Below are positions 32,848 to 46,097 of a stretch of 64,000 nucleotides of DNA, piece after piece. The stretch spans positions 186,001 through 250,000 of the forward strand of contig JAZDSV010000001.1 of the NCBI GenBank assembly GCA_036784855.1, read 5' to 3'. Position 1 is the first letter of the stretch, and each line of letters starts with the position of its first letter. The position numbers and the translations under genes were made by a program. The notes under the pieces are model-generated. The model saw only the letters and a program-made list of their open reading frames with translations, was not told where the DNA came from and ran no database searches. This DNA is from Aphelidium insulamus (lineage: Eukaryota > Aphelidiomycota > Aphelidea > Aphelidiaceae).

Positions 32848-35551
32848 TTACACAGCCGCCGAGACCTCCAGCCGCTTGTACACCGCAGACAGGATGGTGT
32901 TGGCTGCATCAATTCGGCGTGACTCTGCCGTGGTTGCCATTGATTTTGTTGCCGCGCCGTCCACCAGTCGCTGGAACCGTCCAAGCCAGTGCTCCACCTC
33001 CGTGACCAATGCATAAATGCTGTCCATTCTGGGGATGACATCTGCGCGGTCCTTGAGCGCAAACAGTTCGCAAAAGTGGCCAACAATCTTTTCATGCGGA
33101 CCCACCTAATATTATTTGTATTTAATTAGTCTGATAAATATATGAAGTTGCAATAAATCACTTGCCGCGGCGGATCCAGCGGGAATGCGAAAGTCGAGAT
33201 CAAGTTCGGCGTTGATGAGACGCTTGATCTCTAGCAGGCACTTTTGAGACACTGTCGCGTCTGGCTTGACGTCGTCGGACGGGTACACTGGGTGCTTGAG
33301 CAGGTGACACGCGGTCTCGTAGAATTTGCGTAATAATGGTATCTCGGCGTCCATTGCTTGCCGCCACCGCTTAATCACATCGAGTGTCTCGGGCAGCTTG
33401 TGCACAGCTGGCAGTTTGTCTGGCTGCACGCCGGTCATGTCCAGACGCAGAAACTGGTCCAGCACTTTGGGTGGCGACCAGACGGTGGCATCAACGGAGA
33501 AGATAAACTTCTGCAGCTGCGGAATCATTCGAATGGCTGCTGCAATGTCATCCAGGGCTTCCACCAGATTATTGATATCCCTGATCTTTAGCCGCACACA
33601 AATGTCCTGCAATGTGTCAACAACAACATCGTTGATGTGAAAGACTAAATAATTATAAGGCAACCTTGATGATGTTGCGACAGTCCGCATTTGACATGTC
33701 GTCAATCTTGAACAGCTTCAGCTTATAGTACTCCTTGTCGCGGCGTATAAGCTCTTTGGTGCCCATATTCTTGCGATCTGCAGTGGATTAGACGCGTTGG
33801 ATTGCTGCTTGAATGAACACATCAGTACCGCTGTCTGCAATGGTTTCAGAACCGCTTTGCAGCGCCATTAATTTCAGCTTCAAGAGCTCTTTTTCATCTT
33901 GCACCTCTGAAAAGGCAGCTGTCACGGATGCCAGTTCTTCGCGCAATTCCTATTAAATTAGAAACATTTTGTATATGAGAATTAAAATCTCACCTCGATT
34001 TCCTCCAAAAGAACCTTTTTGACACGTCGGAAGGATTTTTCCTTTTCATTGTTGTTCAGTATATTCTTGACGACAATGGGTTCGTCTGCGTCAATCGACT
34101 CGAGAGAGACATCCGCAAATCTGGTCGGTAATGCTGGCGATGCGGCTTGTTGCTCTCGCTGTGGCATCGGCGACTGTGCCTGATCTCGCCGGCCGCTACT
34201 GATCTTGGATGTCGGATCACCGCCACCCTCGATGGCCTTGTGCAGCGCATCGATCTTGTCCTCATACATGGACACAATGTCGTGTAGGTCACGGGAAATT
34301 ACACCGCGCAGTCCAGTATCACCGCTTGCCACACGCTTGGATATCATCTCGGCACGACGTCGCCGTCTCATCTCCTGTTCCTCCACTTCAACTGCGCGCT
34401 CCTCCAACTGCTGCACATGCTGCTGCACGCCGCTCAACTTCTGCTGCAGCTGCATATTCTGCTGGCGCAATATCTTATTTTCTTGCTGTGACATGGCAAG
34501 CGCTTCTTGGATATTCTGGTCGTGCGCCCGCGTGGCAGTCAGCTCATCCTGCAACTTGGCCATGTGCTGGTTGGTGGCCGAGATGTGACCGCGCTGTGCA
34601 TGCGTGGTATCCTGATGCTGTTGCTCCAGCATGGAATAATTATCCCGCAGGCGCTTGGCGGTATCCAGCAGTGAGTTTACCTGACATTATAGTTGTGGAT
34701 GCGACGAGATTATGTGGCCAAACCTGCTGCGTCATGTACTCGACCATCTCGCCCTTGAAATTGTACTCTTTGAGCACGGTCTGCAGCGACCAGAATAGCG
34801 TCCGTGCCAGTGCCACCAGATCTTCGTGGTGTTCCGTAGATGTGCCAGTGGTGGACAGCAAATTGACGGGCAGCGAGGCGAATCCCGCAGCCTTCAACTC
34901 GCGCGACAGTCCACTTAGCAACTTGTGCGACAGTGCCTGCGTGACAGACGGCAGCTCCTCGTAGTCTGGTTCACGCTTCATTTCGTCCAGCCTTGCTGCG
35001 ATGTCTGTGAGTGACTGGTGCAGGTCCAGCACCATGTTGGACTGTTGCGCAAGGTGCTGCGACGAGCCGAGCAAGATCTCTGGCTCTGTCTCGACGCCGC
35101 CGCCGTCTCCATCGGGCAGCGTGGATATGTGACGCCAGCTATCTCGTGCCGGCGCCGGCTCTCTCTCCTTACTGGCGAGCTGTGGCGATGATGTGTGCGA
35201 TGGCGGCGCCTACATTCGGGTCAGTCTCTGGTCACTCGCCACTGAGCATTCAACGATTACAGTAGGGCGGTCCCCAACCAGCACGGTGGTCGGGGGAGAG
35301 CCATGGTCGCTATTGGTGGCGATACCGGCATCCACGTCCCGAGCGATGGTCTCCAACTCGTGGCGCAACTGTCCAAAGTCCACAGCGTCCTCGTCGATGC
35401 CGCTGCCCTCCAGCAGATAGCGGACAAACTGCGATATATCCCGCTTGGAGTCAGCGCCGGTGCCCATGGTGCTGTAGGCCGATGACGAGGCGAACGACGC
35501 GGTCTCATACTGTGGCGGCACCGGCTGCGGCACAGAGTTGCGCTGGCTCAT
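32848..35551 (-). CDS. Centrosomal CEP70-like coiled-coil protein
   Basis: Seven exons. After a Ser/Pro-rich N-terminus come long coiled coils (about residues 170-420). The C-terminal half has KELIRRDKEYYKLKLFK, then CRNIIKDICVRLKIRDINNLV and MIPQLQKFIFSV, followed by helical repeats to the end. This order (KxKEYxxLK, then the ICxxLxVxDxxxLV segment) is that of CEP70, a gamma-tubulin-associated centrosome protein needed for cilia. Similarity is by pattern, not by search. The last intron (donor 33165, GCAAGT) is GC-AG. RAB23 starts 70 bp further upstream on the same strand. Confidence 0.68.
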
Positions 35552-35621
35552 TGCAGATATGTATCTTGAATGTTGTTAACACAGACAGACAGACAGCGAC
35601 AACAAGCAGAAACACTGGCGG

Positions 35622-36516
35622 TCACTGAATGCAACATTGTTGATCTTTGCGGCCGCCTGTTCGCTGCGTAGTTGGCTGGACGGCACCGCCCTTTGCTTCG
35701 GTTCCGCGAACTTTTAACACGTTTGCATTCCCGGTCCTCGCCGCCGATGTTGCCGCATCATCATCAGGCTGGTGGGCAAAGTTGTCTGACACGATTAGTC
35801 ACCTGTGCCGCCTACTTATGTATTACACAAAGTACCCGGCTTTGCTGCCACGGCTGGCGCCGATATCGGGGCAGATGTTTCTGCCGGTGGCGCCATTGCC
35901 TTTTCGGCCAGATAAGAGAACACTACATTAATTCAGACACATGTAGAGAGAACTATGTACTGTCTACTTGCCGTCATCCACGTTCGAATTGTCCTTGACT
36001 GATATGCGGTAGAAGCGAATGGCGAGTTCGCGGGCAAGCGCTTCTGCTTCCGCCGGCTCAACCACCGACTGATCAATGAGATCGACCTTGTTCTGCACCA
36101 GGCAACATGGGATTTGGTTCAACTTGAGCACCTTGTCCAATTTGGTGCGCCATCCTTTGATCATGTCAAATGAGGAGCGGTCCGTGGTGGAGAAGGCGAG
36201 TATGACTGCGTCGGCGCCTGCATGGATCAATTACATATACATATGGGAAAGCAAATACGCCAGCCGTGCCTCGATAATAGTTCTTGGTCATCTCATCAAA
36301 GTCCTCCTGGCCGGCACAGTCCCACACGCACAGGCGAACAGAGTCCCCGGTGGACTTGACTACAAGATCGCGTTCCTGGTAGTCCACACCAATGGTCTTT
36401 TGGTAGGTGGGCGAGTACTGGTTGCGGCAAAACCGTCTAATCAGTGATGTCTTACCGACACTGCCATTGCCCACCACCACGATCTTTATGGATTTCTCCA
36501 AGTCGTCTGCAATCAT
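35622..36516 (-). CDS. RAB23-type small GTPase
   Basis: Four exons (36516-36270, 36217-35972, 35922-35836, 35785-35622) sum to 744 nt, 247 aa. G1 is VVVGNGSVGKTSLI, switch I/G2 KTIGVDYQER, G3 WDCAGQEDFDEMTKNYYRG, G4 LVQNKVDL and G5 RISVKD. FSTTDRSSF, and NVDD-VFSYLAEK across the third joint, are specific to RAB23 rather than other Rabs. The tail ends CCIQ, a prenylation-type dicysteine motif. RAB23 is linked to ciliary trafficking and Hedgehog signalling in animals. Introns 1 (donor 36269, GCACGG) and 2 (donor 35971, GCAAGT) are GC-AG; the exact multiple of three and the conserved joints support both. Confidence 0.92.
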
Positions 36517-36683
36517 TTTGCAGACGCGTGTGTATCTATGGTGCTCCGAAATGATAGCGCGCTAACAGAGGTCGCCGTGACAACGAGCTAAACGTATCTC
36601 AGTTGCCATCACAGCGCGACGTGATGAGATCATGCAAGTACATTGTAGCAGAAGCGGACACCGTAAAGACGGTGGATGACTAA
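36517..36683. other. Intergenic spacer
   Basis: No gene is seen. It lies between the RAB23 start and a tentative small two-exon gene on the same strand. Confidence 0.4.
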
Positions 36684-36964
36684 CTATTTGGGATTATAAA
36701 GCCACATCATATTGTTTCCGTGCCCGCCATCGCCTGGAATGTTGGCGACGGCACTTTCATCCATTCCAGTGACATGCAAGCGTAAGCACCGCGAGTCAGT
36801 GGAAAGCGTCCAGATAAAGCACAGAAACTTCTGATAATCACATGTGGTAGAAAATGCGTCTGCTTTAGAAAGCAAGACACGGAACCGAACTAAACAATGA
36901 TCCTGTTGAGTTGGTCGTTGCTGAATAGCGGGTGGATCATTGGCTGATGTACCTTTTTCCCCAT
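36684..36964 (-). CDS. Tentative small two-exon gene, unknown product
   Basis: An ATG at 36962-36964 opens MGKKVHQPMIHPLFSNDQLN; after a possible GT-AG intron (about 36826-36892) the frame continues through FLCFIWTLS and ends ANIPGDGGHGNNMMWLYNPK. The result is about 74 aa. Codon use in the last part looks coding-like and the splice keeps the frame, but I recognise no family. It could also be the last exon of a gene with a different start, or chance. Confidence 0.3.
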
Positions 36965-37100
36965 TTGCGCGATTTCCCCCCAGTTGCAGTCCGCGCGCAA
37001 GATTTGCCCTTAGTGAGGAGTGACCCTTACCTTAACCTGTTACAGCTTTGTCGCAGTGTGTAAATTGCCTCGCTCAATAGCGCCGATATTCATACTCTAC

Positions 37101-39206
37101 ATGTCTGATTCGGAGGAATTCGCCAGTGCCAGCGAAGGAGAGTCGGAATTCCTACCAGATGAAGGAGAGGCTGGCAGTATCTCTGTTAATGAGAGTACTA
37201 GTGCATCGAGCAGTTTGATCAGTGATCTGAAGCCGCAAGAAGCGCCGCTCAAGGATGACGAACTGGCCGAATCTGCACCACCTCCCTCTGCAGGTACGGA
37301 GCCGCGTGGAGCCGTATCCAGCATTCATTTGTACGCAGTGGATGAAGAGCCCTTACCGGAAAAAAAGACACCCACTGCCCCATATGCAGTGAATGAGGAG
37401 CAGAAGAAAGAGCAGAAGGCGCCCACAGCTGCTGCTACTGCGGCAGAAACTTCATCTTGGTCTGGCTGGGGATCTTTCCTGTCGTCTGCAGTTAGTGCGG
37501 TGTCAGAAACTCTGGCGGCGGATATGGGTTCACTTGTCAACACTGCCAAAGACCTAGGAGAGGGCTTGAAGAAGGTTACCGGCGACACCATGGACAACGT
37601 CTACAGTACACTGGATCCACAATTTGGCGAGGAGCGCCGACGTTCTGCAGATAGCTCCAGCCAGCCACAGCCAGTCGCCTCCGATGCATCGCCTGGTGCA
37701 TCTCCGAGAAATGCATCGGTACGTGTTCACTTGTACGGCACTTAAAAAGCGTAATGCACCTAGATTCCCACTGCCGGCATCACCAGAACTACAGAATCCG
37801 TGATCAAAGCACTGGACACAACGCTTGATTATACCGCCGACCTGCTTGGAAATGCGGTCCTCGGAGGTTATAGAACCCTGGAGGCTGCTAATTTGTCTGA
37901 AAAGGTACTGTACGACCAAATGCTCGTTCAGAGCTGACAGAAAGTCTAGTTTGAGGAGCTAAAACACAATCTCGACGGCAACGAAGTGCTTCATCAAGGT
38001 CGTGAAGTGGGCCAAACTATCTTTGCGAATGGTCTTACGGCGTTGGAGGCTATTGGCTCTGTCATCGGCACAAAGGCAGCTGAATCACTTGCTGCCACGG
38101 CGGTATGAGCACAATATGCTAATACAGGCTTTGTTTAACAGAGTAGCGTGGCGTACGAGATACACGTAGCGCAAACAAAAATCTGGCAGCATTCAGTCAG
38201 CAGCGGGAACAAACGTTGGCAGACTACTTTGAGGACAATTGTGGCAATGCGCACTTGCAGGTGGGCTTTCTTGAGAGAAACAAAATTATTAACTCTATAT
38301 TTTCTAAGGCCCTGGAAATGCTTTCAACGGAGGCAAGCTTGAAGCGAAAGGCGATGGGAGAGCAAGTCAATTCCAGAATCGCAAATATCGTTTCCGAGTT
38401 GGATAGCCTGTTCGATATGGACGACTTGGTGGATGGGTTGGAGGTTTCGAGCAGTGAGTCCAAGTTGCTGGATGAGAGCAGCAAGGACTTTGAATCACGG
38501 CTTACGACTATCGGTGTGTTGAATCACACTCAACTTTCACGGCTGCGGGATATCTTGGGCAATGTGGAGAAAATCAACTTGGACGCGATATGTGGCGCCG
38601 ATTCTGCTCTGAGCCCCGAAAGCGTCAAATCAAATATGAATAAGTTGCATGCGGAGTCCTCAAAGATAGCTGCGAATTTCTGCGAAAAAAGCTGCGAGCA
38701 GATATTGCGTATTGCAGAGATAATGCTGATGGTCATTGCTGAAGAATCATTGAAAAATCAGGCTATCGATTCTGATTTAAATGACAAGGATCAAGCTAGT
38801 CGCATGGCGCCGGAAAAAGCGTTGGAGTATGCGCGAGTTATTCGAGATATAACCGTGGACCTGTTAAAGGCGAGTCCTACCGAGTGTATCATGCACCCTT
38901 CTTAAATTTTATTTTAGGAGTTGCAGTACATATTTTTCAAATATAATGAAGCAGCTGGAGGGCTAATTGACCGGGCTCGGGCTCAGGAGGATGGTGACGA
39001 CAGTGAGCAAAGCTTTGACGTTGAGGTGACTCACATCAAACTTATTCGTTCCGTTTTAATACAGTTAGAAAAAGGATTTTGTGGCTCGCGCAGAAGTAGA
39101 CTTGACCCACGCCATGTCGTACATCCAAGATGGTGTTGTAACCATTGCTCCAATATTGGGCTTGATGTCGGCGTCCGCGGCTGCTGCAAATATGCACAAT
39201 GATTAA
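37101..39206 (+). CDS. FAM114 (NOXP20)-like protein
   Basis: Seven exons. The start MSDSEEFASASEGESE (37101) opens an acidic, disordered N-terminus. SSWSGWGSFLSSAVSAV and LVNTAKDLGEGL then match the FAM114 signature (WGWGSW followed by a helical repeat region), and LQALEMLS occurs further on at an exon joint. The rest is helical. FAM114A proteins bind Rab2 and take part in Golgi/COPI trafficking. The joint DLLK-ELQYIFFKY needs a GC-AG intron with donor GCGAGT at 38870. The final intron (GTGACT ... GTTAG) is inferred from frame only. Confidence 0.78.
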
Positions 39207-39242
39207 ACTGATTGTAAAGCAGCATGTCTCGAATTTATTAAA

Positions 39243-42200
39243 TTACAACGCAATGACTTGCTTGACCACTGGCAACTTTTTGTCCAAATATGCGGGTATG
39301 TGTCGCTCGACGGAATGAAGTAATGTCGTTGACGGAAACATGAACGGCGGATCTTCTGCAGTCTCCAGGAACATTGCAGACTCTTTTTCATCCAGGCACC
39401 GGTCCGCGACGGCGCGAAGGATATCAGGAGAAACGGGGTTTTCAAACTCGGCAGCATGATACATACTCAGTATCTGAATGTCAAAAGCGTGCCAGAAACA
39501 GATCATGACTGTGGACGTACCTTTTTTATCTGGACCGGCGACAACAAGAAGCAAACGTCAAACATAATGTCGATATCGTCGACTGACGTTTTGTTGAGTT
39601 GTAGTAGTTTGGCGGCCTGCATCAAAGGTTCTAGGTGAAGCGCAGCTTCTCCGATTTCCGACTGCTGGCACCACTCTTCGATTCGGGTGACGTTGTATTG
39701 AATCTGCATTCCGCGGCGCCACGTGCAAAAGTTCTTACGCATAAGAAGCTGATTGAATGTATGGGTTCCCAGCAGCTTGACCAACGAAGTGAGAGCTTGC
39801 CGACTACACAGCATGTTACTATAACACAACAAAATATCCTGGCCATTTTACCGTATAGAATCATCCATATAAAACGAAACCATGGTCTCGTTGAGTTTGG
39901 TGAGAAACGCAAGAAGCTTTTCAATCGGTATGACCACTGTCGGAACAGTGGACGACCCCATTAGTCTGTTGAAAAAACCAACATTATTCGATGCATCGTC
40001 TATGAATCTGGGAAGTCCCTGATGCTCAACCACCGCCGGCACAGCCATTCGTGTTACATGTTTCTTCAACTCCTTGAGCCAATTATAATACAGGTCAATA
40101 GTCAAGAACTCCAAATCAGATCGATATTTTGCAACCACTGTTGCGGTATCGCTGGAACTGGAAGACCTGCGTTTCGCGGCTATCTGCTCTCGGTCATCCT
40201 CGGCTGCTTTCAAAATGCACACGAACTCTTGCAAATTTGATATCCAAAATGAGCAAAAGGCAATCTCATCAAATCTCTGCGACAGCGTTAGAGTGCTCCG
40301 TAGCAAAGCAAAACGTACCATAATTTCGTGAATATTTTTGATAGACAGAGATAAAAGCATCTTTACGCGTTCGCCATAACCGTGACGCCAACACTGTACG
40401 ACAGATAGCCCAATTAGAGAAGCTGGAAAGAGAACATCCTGTCGGGGTCGAATATCCGGCGGCAAAGTGGGAGGTATCGCCAGATGCACAATCAGCATTT
40501 CCACAATTTCGCGCTCAAGACTGGCATCTGTGAGAAGTTTGGCCAGCTTTGCTGCAGTTTCCGCAGCTTGCGATGGCTCGACAGCAGCAGGAAGTTGAAA
40601 GATCGGTTGCCGTCGATGAGCGGACGGAGATGAAGGTGTTTGCTGACGAATCGATTCGACCGATGGCTTCCGACTTGATTTACCACCAGCGTCGTTTACA
40701 TCGCGAGAAGCGGTTGTAACCTCGGGTATTGTGGCTGATGATGAGGTGGGAATCATATGCGACCTTGATTTGCCGCCAAATGCTTTTGATATTTTGTCCT
40801 TGAGAGCTGCATTCTCTGCCAATAATTGATTGATTCTATCCGATTCGTCTTTCTTGGCGCCTTTGGAAACGGAATCACGCGCAACGTCAAGTTCGCTCTG
40901 AAGCGCTGCAATTTGCGATTTCAGCTGATCAATTTCTCGATCTTTGATCGCAACTATATCTGCCAACGCTTTCTGCCCGTGCAGGGCTTCATCTCGTTCT
41001 CTGACTACATCTTTCATCTTGACAGCAGCATCCGAAGAGGCTGACGACAAAGCACTCTCCAGTTCGGCTCTTCGACTCTCCAGTTTGTCGTACTTTTCTT
41101 TCGACTGGCGGAGTTGATGTTCCACCGCACCGAGTTTGTCTGTCAAAGAGCGCGTTTGCTCCTCTCTTCCAGCCAACAGTTGAGTAAGCTCGAAAACTTT
41201 CTTCTCCAACGTTCCTGCCTTGGCTTGGAAGTGATGAACGGAGCGGGCCTCGATTTTCAGCTGTTTCAACTCCAGGCGTGCGCGACGTCGCCGCACAAGC
41301 GATTGGACAACAATGATTTGCTGTAATCTGGCCGAGTACAGCTTGCGGGCTCTGTAGCCACGGTACGTCGCCTGTATCCGAAGAGCAGATATCTCGTATT
41401 TGCGTCGCATATAATGCTTGTGCGCCAAATAACGCCTGACTGACCGCTGTATCAACCTAATCGCCCTCATATGACGGTCAAAGCTCATTCTAGCTGCGTG
41501 CATTCTCCAGTACTTTTGTACGATGATTGCGGCGCGTTTTCGTCGCATATCGTTCACAACCGTTCGTGCAGAATGTCCGCGGTAAACTGGAATGTGATAA
41601 TGATAATGTACGTTATACCATCGTAATACATCGTAAGTACCTCGTTGAATAGTAAGTGCTGCAGAACGTGCTGCCAAGTACCGGCGTCGATACTGTAGGC
41701 ACTTGATGTTCTTTTGTATCATTATAACTGTACGATTGACCTTGTCTTGGCGGCATTTCTCGATATAAGCTACCTGCCCAGCACGGAGAAAAAGCTTTGT
41801 CAAGCCGATCTGATATTTATCCTCGTCCTTGATAACTTCTTGCAGCACTGCGCGCGATAGCTCCTTGACCTCGGGTACGCGCTTTGACGAGTGAATAAGC
41901 AACTTGTATCGCTCGGTGAATTCCGAAAACCCGAAACGAGATGGATAGCCAGCACAACTTATTCGAATGGTTTCCAGCACACCGCATGCTCGCAGCTGAT
42001 GTACCACGTACATGGAATCAAACGTGAATGCCACCTTTTGTTCGTTCGGTTTGATACAGCGAATGTAGTGAACGTTCGTTTCGCGCATTGTAATCATCAG
42101 CTGTTGCAGCGATGCCTTGAACGACGATCCGAGAGTAGGCTTGAACAACGCACCTCGCTTTGACGACGTGCTGCTCATGGTACCGTATTTCGACATTCGG

Positions 42201-44531
42201 CCATAAGTACTAGAATCATCCTCGGCTTCTACTGGTGGTTTCTTAAATAGTTCGCACGAAAATTCGAATGATGATGTTTGTAGAAGCGCTAGAATTTCTT
42301 CCGGCATAGTATCCTTGTTCTTTTCTAGAAATCCTTCGGCCTCATACGCTACGGAGTGAGCGTAGTGAACAACCGTGAACGCCGTCTGAGAAAAGCGCGG
42401 CTTCGCAAAGTAGGCGTGGGGTTTTGGTGGCGACGAAAACTGCTTGTATATCTTTGTAATGAAGGAGCTATCCGTGCCAGAGGGTAATCGGCTCTCTTCA
42501 TCCAACAAGTCCAGAATTCCGAGCTTTCCCTCGATAAGTTCAATGCACGGCTGATTGTCGTTGAAGTCAATAAAGCTCCAATTAATCTGTTCTCTGACAT
42601 ATTCCTGCATTTTATACACGTCAGCGATGCAAGAGCAGGTATGATGAAGTTTACCTCTTGTTCCAGCTTGAATACATGCTGGTTGAATTCTTGCTGCAAC
42701 TTTTCGTTGGCGTAATTGATGCAGAATTGCTCGAAACTATTACGCTTAAAGTGCTCAAAGCCATAAATGTCAAGAACCCCGATAAAATTTTTAACAACCG
42801 TCATGTCCATATTGGCAATACTCTCATTAACCATTCGCACCAGCCAATCGAAAAGCGAGTGATACAGGTATTTGGCGACGGCGTCTCGTGAAAAAGCAGT
42901 TTGCTGCGGCGTAAGGTTCGATACGATTTTTTCTGTGCGCATAACAATTTGTTTCTTGATCAGCCAGCGCTTGAACTCTGGCAAGTCCACGCCCAATAGT
43001 CGCGTGGTATTGATCAGCGCCGCGTCATCATCCGCGATGTGACTGTACTCGCCAACAGAAGTTATGTGAACGTTGCCAATGTGCAGAATTGCAGCAAGGA
43101 TGCGAAATATCTTCCACTGACTGCTCACGCTGATTCCAATTGTCGACAGGGACCGGGCAGTGGTTTCAAAGTCGGCTGCATCGTCTACACCTTGAATCTG
43201 GCCATTGCCGCCCTGATTCAGGTAGTAGAAACTGTCGTAGTTCATTAATGAAAGTTCTTTACGCTCGGCATGAGGTGCTCCGGCACACAGCTGATAAAAA
43301 ATATGGTAATTGCGCTCCGTTTCTGGTTGAAACACTACTCGCGACCGTTCCAATAAATATGTTCGGATGCGAGCGCCGACAATGTCGGATTTATCGTTGA
43401 ATTGAATCTAAACGGAGATTTAGTAGTAAACATGAATTTGCAGTAGCTGACCTCGATGTACTTCCCGAAACGGGAACTGTTGTCATTTCTAGTAGTTTTA
43501 GCGTTGCCGAATGCTTCCATGATAGGATTTGTGGCAAGGACTTGTTCTTCCACCTCGCTGACACCACGTTCCCAGCCTTCCACCAGATTCTCATTGCCGG
43601 AAGTAGTGCCACCATCTTGATCATAATTGGCGACGGCAGCAAAGTATCTCATGATGTACTTGGCAGATACGGTTTCTGCCAAAAGGAAAATGTCAATCCA
43701 CGATTGTTAAATAACTCCACTCACTCCCGGCACCAGACTCTCCCGACACAATGATGGACTGATCCTTGCTCTCCCGTACCATGCAGCGAAATGCATCTTC
43801 CGCCACAGCAAATAAATGAGGTTCTAGTTCTCCACGGCGTTTCCCGATATAAGCTAAGCGGTAAAGTCAGTGTATAATAAGCATGTGCAGGCTACGCCAT
43901 ACCTTGAGCAACTTCCAATGTATATAAAGGAACACGGGCAAACGGATTAACTGCGATCAATACAATTCCAGAGTACGTGTATATAGTGCGGTCGGCATAG
44001 CGGACTTTGATGGTGTTCAACACTGCACAATGCATCAGTCTACAAAAATAGTATAGTTGTGCAATGCATGTGCACTCGCCAGCCGGTTCATGTAGGTACG
44101 ATAAATGCGTCAAGTCATCGATGCCTTCCATCACTGGCGGATTCCGCAACGGCGGCAGCATCTTTTCAGCCTCGGCCTGATTTCCCAGCTGCACTGTAAC
44201 GGTCTGCGTGCCACCACGTAAGCACATTCCGCCTAGTGCAATGAGCGCCGACATGGACCACTTGCCAGCTTGCGGCCATTGGGCGCCATTAGATCCAGCT
44301 TCATGACTGTATCATTCTCCAGCATAGTGCGACTGCTGATGACGGCCTCACGCCATCCTATGTACGGGTGCGCACAGTGAGTGGGCCATTGGTCCATGTG
44401 GTGCAGTATCAATACCTTCGTCATCGTCAGGTATCCAGGCACGGACGCCCTATACATAATGTTAGCACCGTATGTCGTAGATGCATGCTGATAACTGTAC
44501 TAGCCTCCACATAGAGATCCGACAGCGGCAT
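39243..44531 (-). CDS. Class V myosin heavy chain with dilute (DIL) tail
   Basis: Twelve exons, about 1,450 aa. The motor has GESGAGKT (P-loop), [16 protein letters not shown] (switch I), DIYGFE (switch II) and RCIKPNE. A series of IQ-type motifs (for example [11 protein letters not shown]) follows, then a coiled coil, then a C-terminal DIL domain ending near [12 protein letters not shown]. This is an actin-based cargo transporter (Myo2/Myo4 and animal MyoV). The short first exon (MPLSDLYVE) joins [11 protein letters not shown] by a donor GCTAGT at 44504. Two further introns are GC-AG: donor 44265 (GCAAGT) and 44079 (GCGAGT), the latter fixed by [15 protein letters not shown] 54-nt intron at 41587-41640 within the IQ region has no stop and is a multiple of three. 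Confidence 0.93.
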
Positions 44532-45300
44532 CCAGCGCCGATATCAGAATGCAAAAATTGAATTCAAATGGAAGTGCAGCGCATTGTTAAATAATTAAAT
44601 CGATATTTACGTCACTTGGCCCGTCAGGGACTCAGCTTTATACCTCTCTAGTGTACAGAAAGCTGAAGCAAAGACTGCAGTGTTTGTTGTAGTGATGACT
44701 TGTCATTACAAGTTGCATGGATATTTCACAGCATATGTACGAAATTGTACTACCGTACACGTCTCAGGTTTTAATCATTTTGGAATACTTGCGCGGCTGT
44801 TAGGTACGACGCAATCTCGAATAATAGGAACCCCGTATAGCAGATAAAAAACACAATCCATTAAGTAAGTGGCCTTGGATGTGGCACATAACATGGCAAG
44901 TAACTGCCATAAAACGAGGCACTAGATGATATACGAGTATCTGTACCTGATATGAGTATGATCCTATATGAGTAATATAGCACGATAAGGTACAATACGT
45001 ATGTGAAACAATTAAATAATAACAACATATTTAACAACACGTTGAGACAGTGCAGACGTCACATCGAGCGCTGATTGGCTGATGGCAATGGAAGCATCGA
45101 GTCATGTGATCGCGCTGTTGCGACGCTGTTGGCCCCCGCTCGCTGATTCTGATTCTGCAATCGTCTCCGTCTCGGCTCTCTGTGCTCTGTCAGCGCCTGT
45201 ATCGCCGCTGTCCATCCACACACACACACACGCCTCATCTCTGTCTCCCTCACTACCAGCACCAGCACCAGCACCACCACCACCACCATCTATAGTGCCA
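44532..45300. other. Divergent intergenic region
   Basis: It lies between myosin V (-) and the A20/AN1 gene (+). Near its right end are CA and ACC/CAG-type simple repeats (about 45218-45292), probably in the leader of the next gene. No gene is supported in the first 500 bp. Confidence 0.45.
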
Positions 45301-46097
45301 TGGAGGCTAACGACTATCCGCGTCTGTGCATCAATAGCTGCGGGTTCTTTGGGTGCGTGATCTCACTTCACTCTGGAGTCCCTTGTATAGTGTATCTCTC
45401 TAACCGTGGCCGCGCAGTAATCCCGCCTTCTCACACATGTGCTCCAAGTGCTTCAAGGAGACGGAGCAGAAAAAGGAGCAGCGGCAAGATGTGGAGACGT
45501 CGATGAACGCGCCTGTCGCGCCTCCCGCCCACGACTCCACTGAGCAGCACCAGCCGGCGCCCGTCCCCCCATCACCCAGCACTCTCATTGGCACGCCCGC
45601 CGACTCACCTGCAACGTCACTCGACACTCAGCCCACGCCTGCGCCTGCACTGGACTCCACGGCGCCGATATCATCACCTGCTGATAAAAATACAACCAAC
45701 TCTAGTGATGCGGACCGCGCTCAAGTCAGCACCGGCGATGATACGGCTGTGGACGCGTCAACACCGCCATCATCCGCCGCCACCGAACCACCGCCCTCTC
45801 CCAGCGCCTCAAAGCCCGCGCGCGGAGATCGATGCTTCAAGTGCCGCGCAAAGGTTTCCATCGCCAAGCAAATCACCAACTTGTGTCGATGCGGTACGTA
45901 TTATCATATCATATTATACATATTATATATCTGACTGTATGAATGCAGAGAATGTGTATTGTGACTCGCACCGGACACCGTCGCACCATGACTGCCAGTT
46001 TGACCACAAGTCTCTGCAGCAGTCTGTGCTCACCAAGCAGAATGTGAAGATGCACGATCGCAAGTCGGGCGGCCGCTCATTCACGCGCATTGATTGA
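45301..46097 (+). CDS. A20/AN1 zinc-finger protein (ZFAND5/6, SAP type)
   Basis: Three exons. The N-terminal A20 finger has CINSCGFFGNPAF then MCSKCFKE; the first intron (GTGCGT) splits it after FG. A Pro/Ser/Thr/Asp-rich linker follows. The C-terminal AN1 finger begins RCFKCRAKVSI and continues after the second intron with ENVYCDSHRTPSHHDCQFDHKS. The protein is a normal member of the stress-associated A20/AN1 group, ubiquitin-binding and proteasome-linked. It has an AATAAA at 46196-46201 downstream. Confidence 0.93.

Noticed and set aside
39060-39100. Frameshift in the FAM114-like gene near its end
   Set aside because: A 44-nt GT-AG intron (GTGACT...GTTAG) explains the change of frame, so no break is needed.
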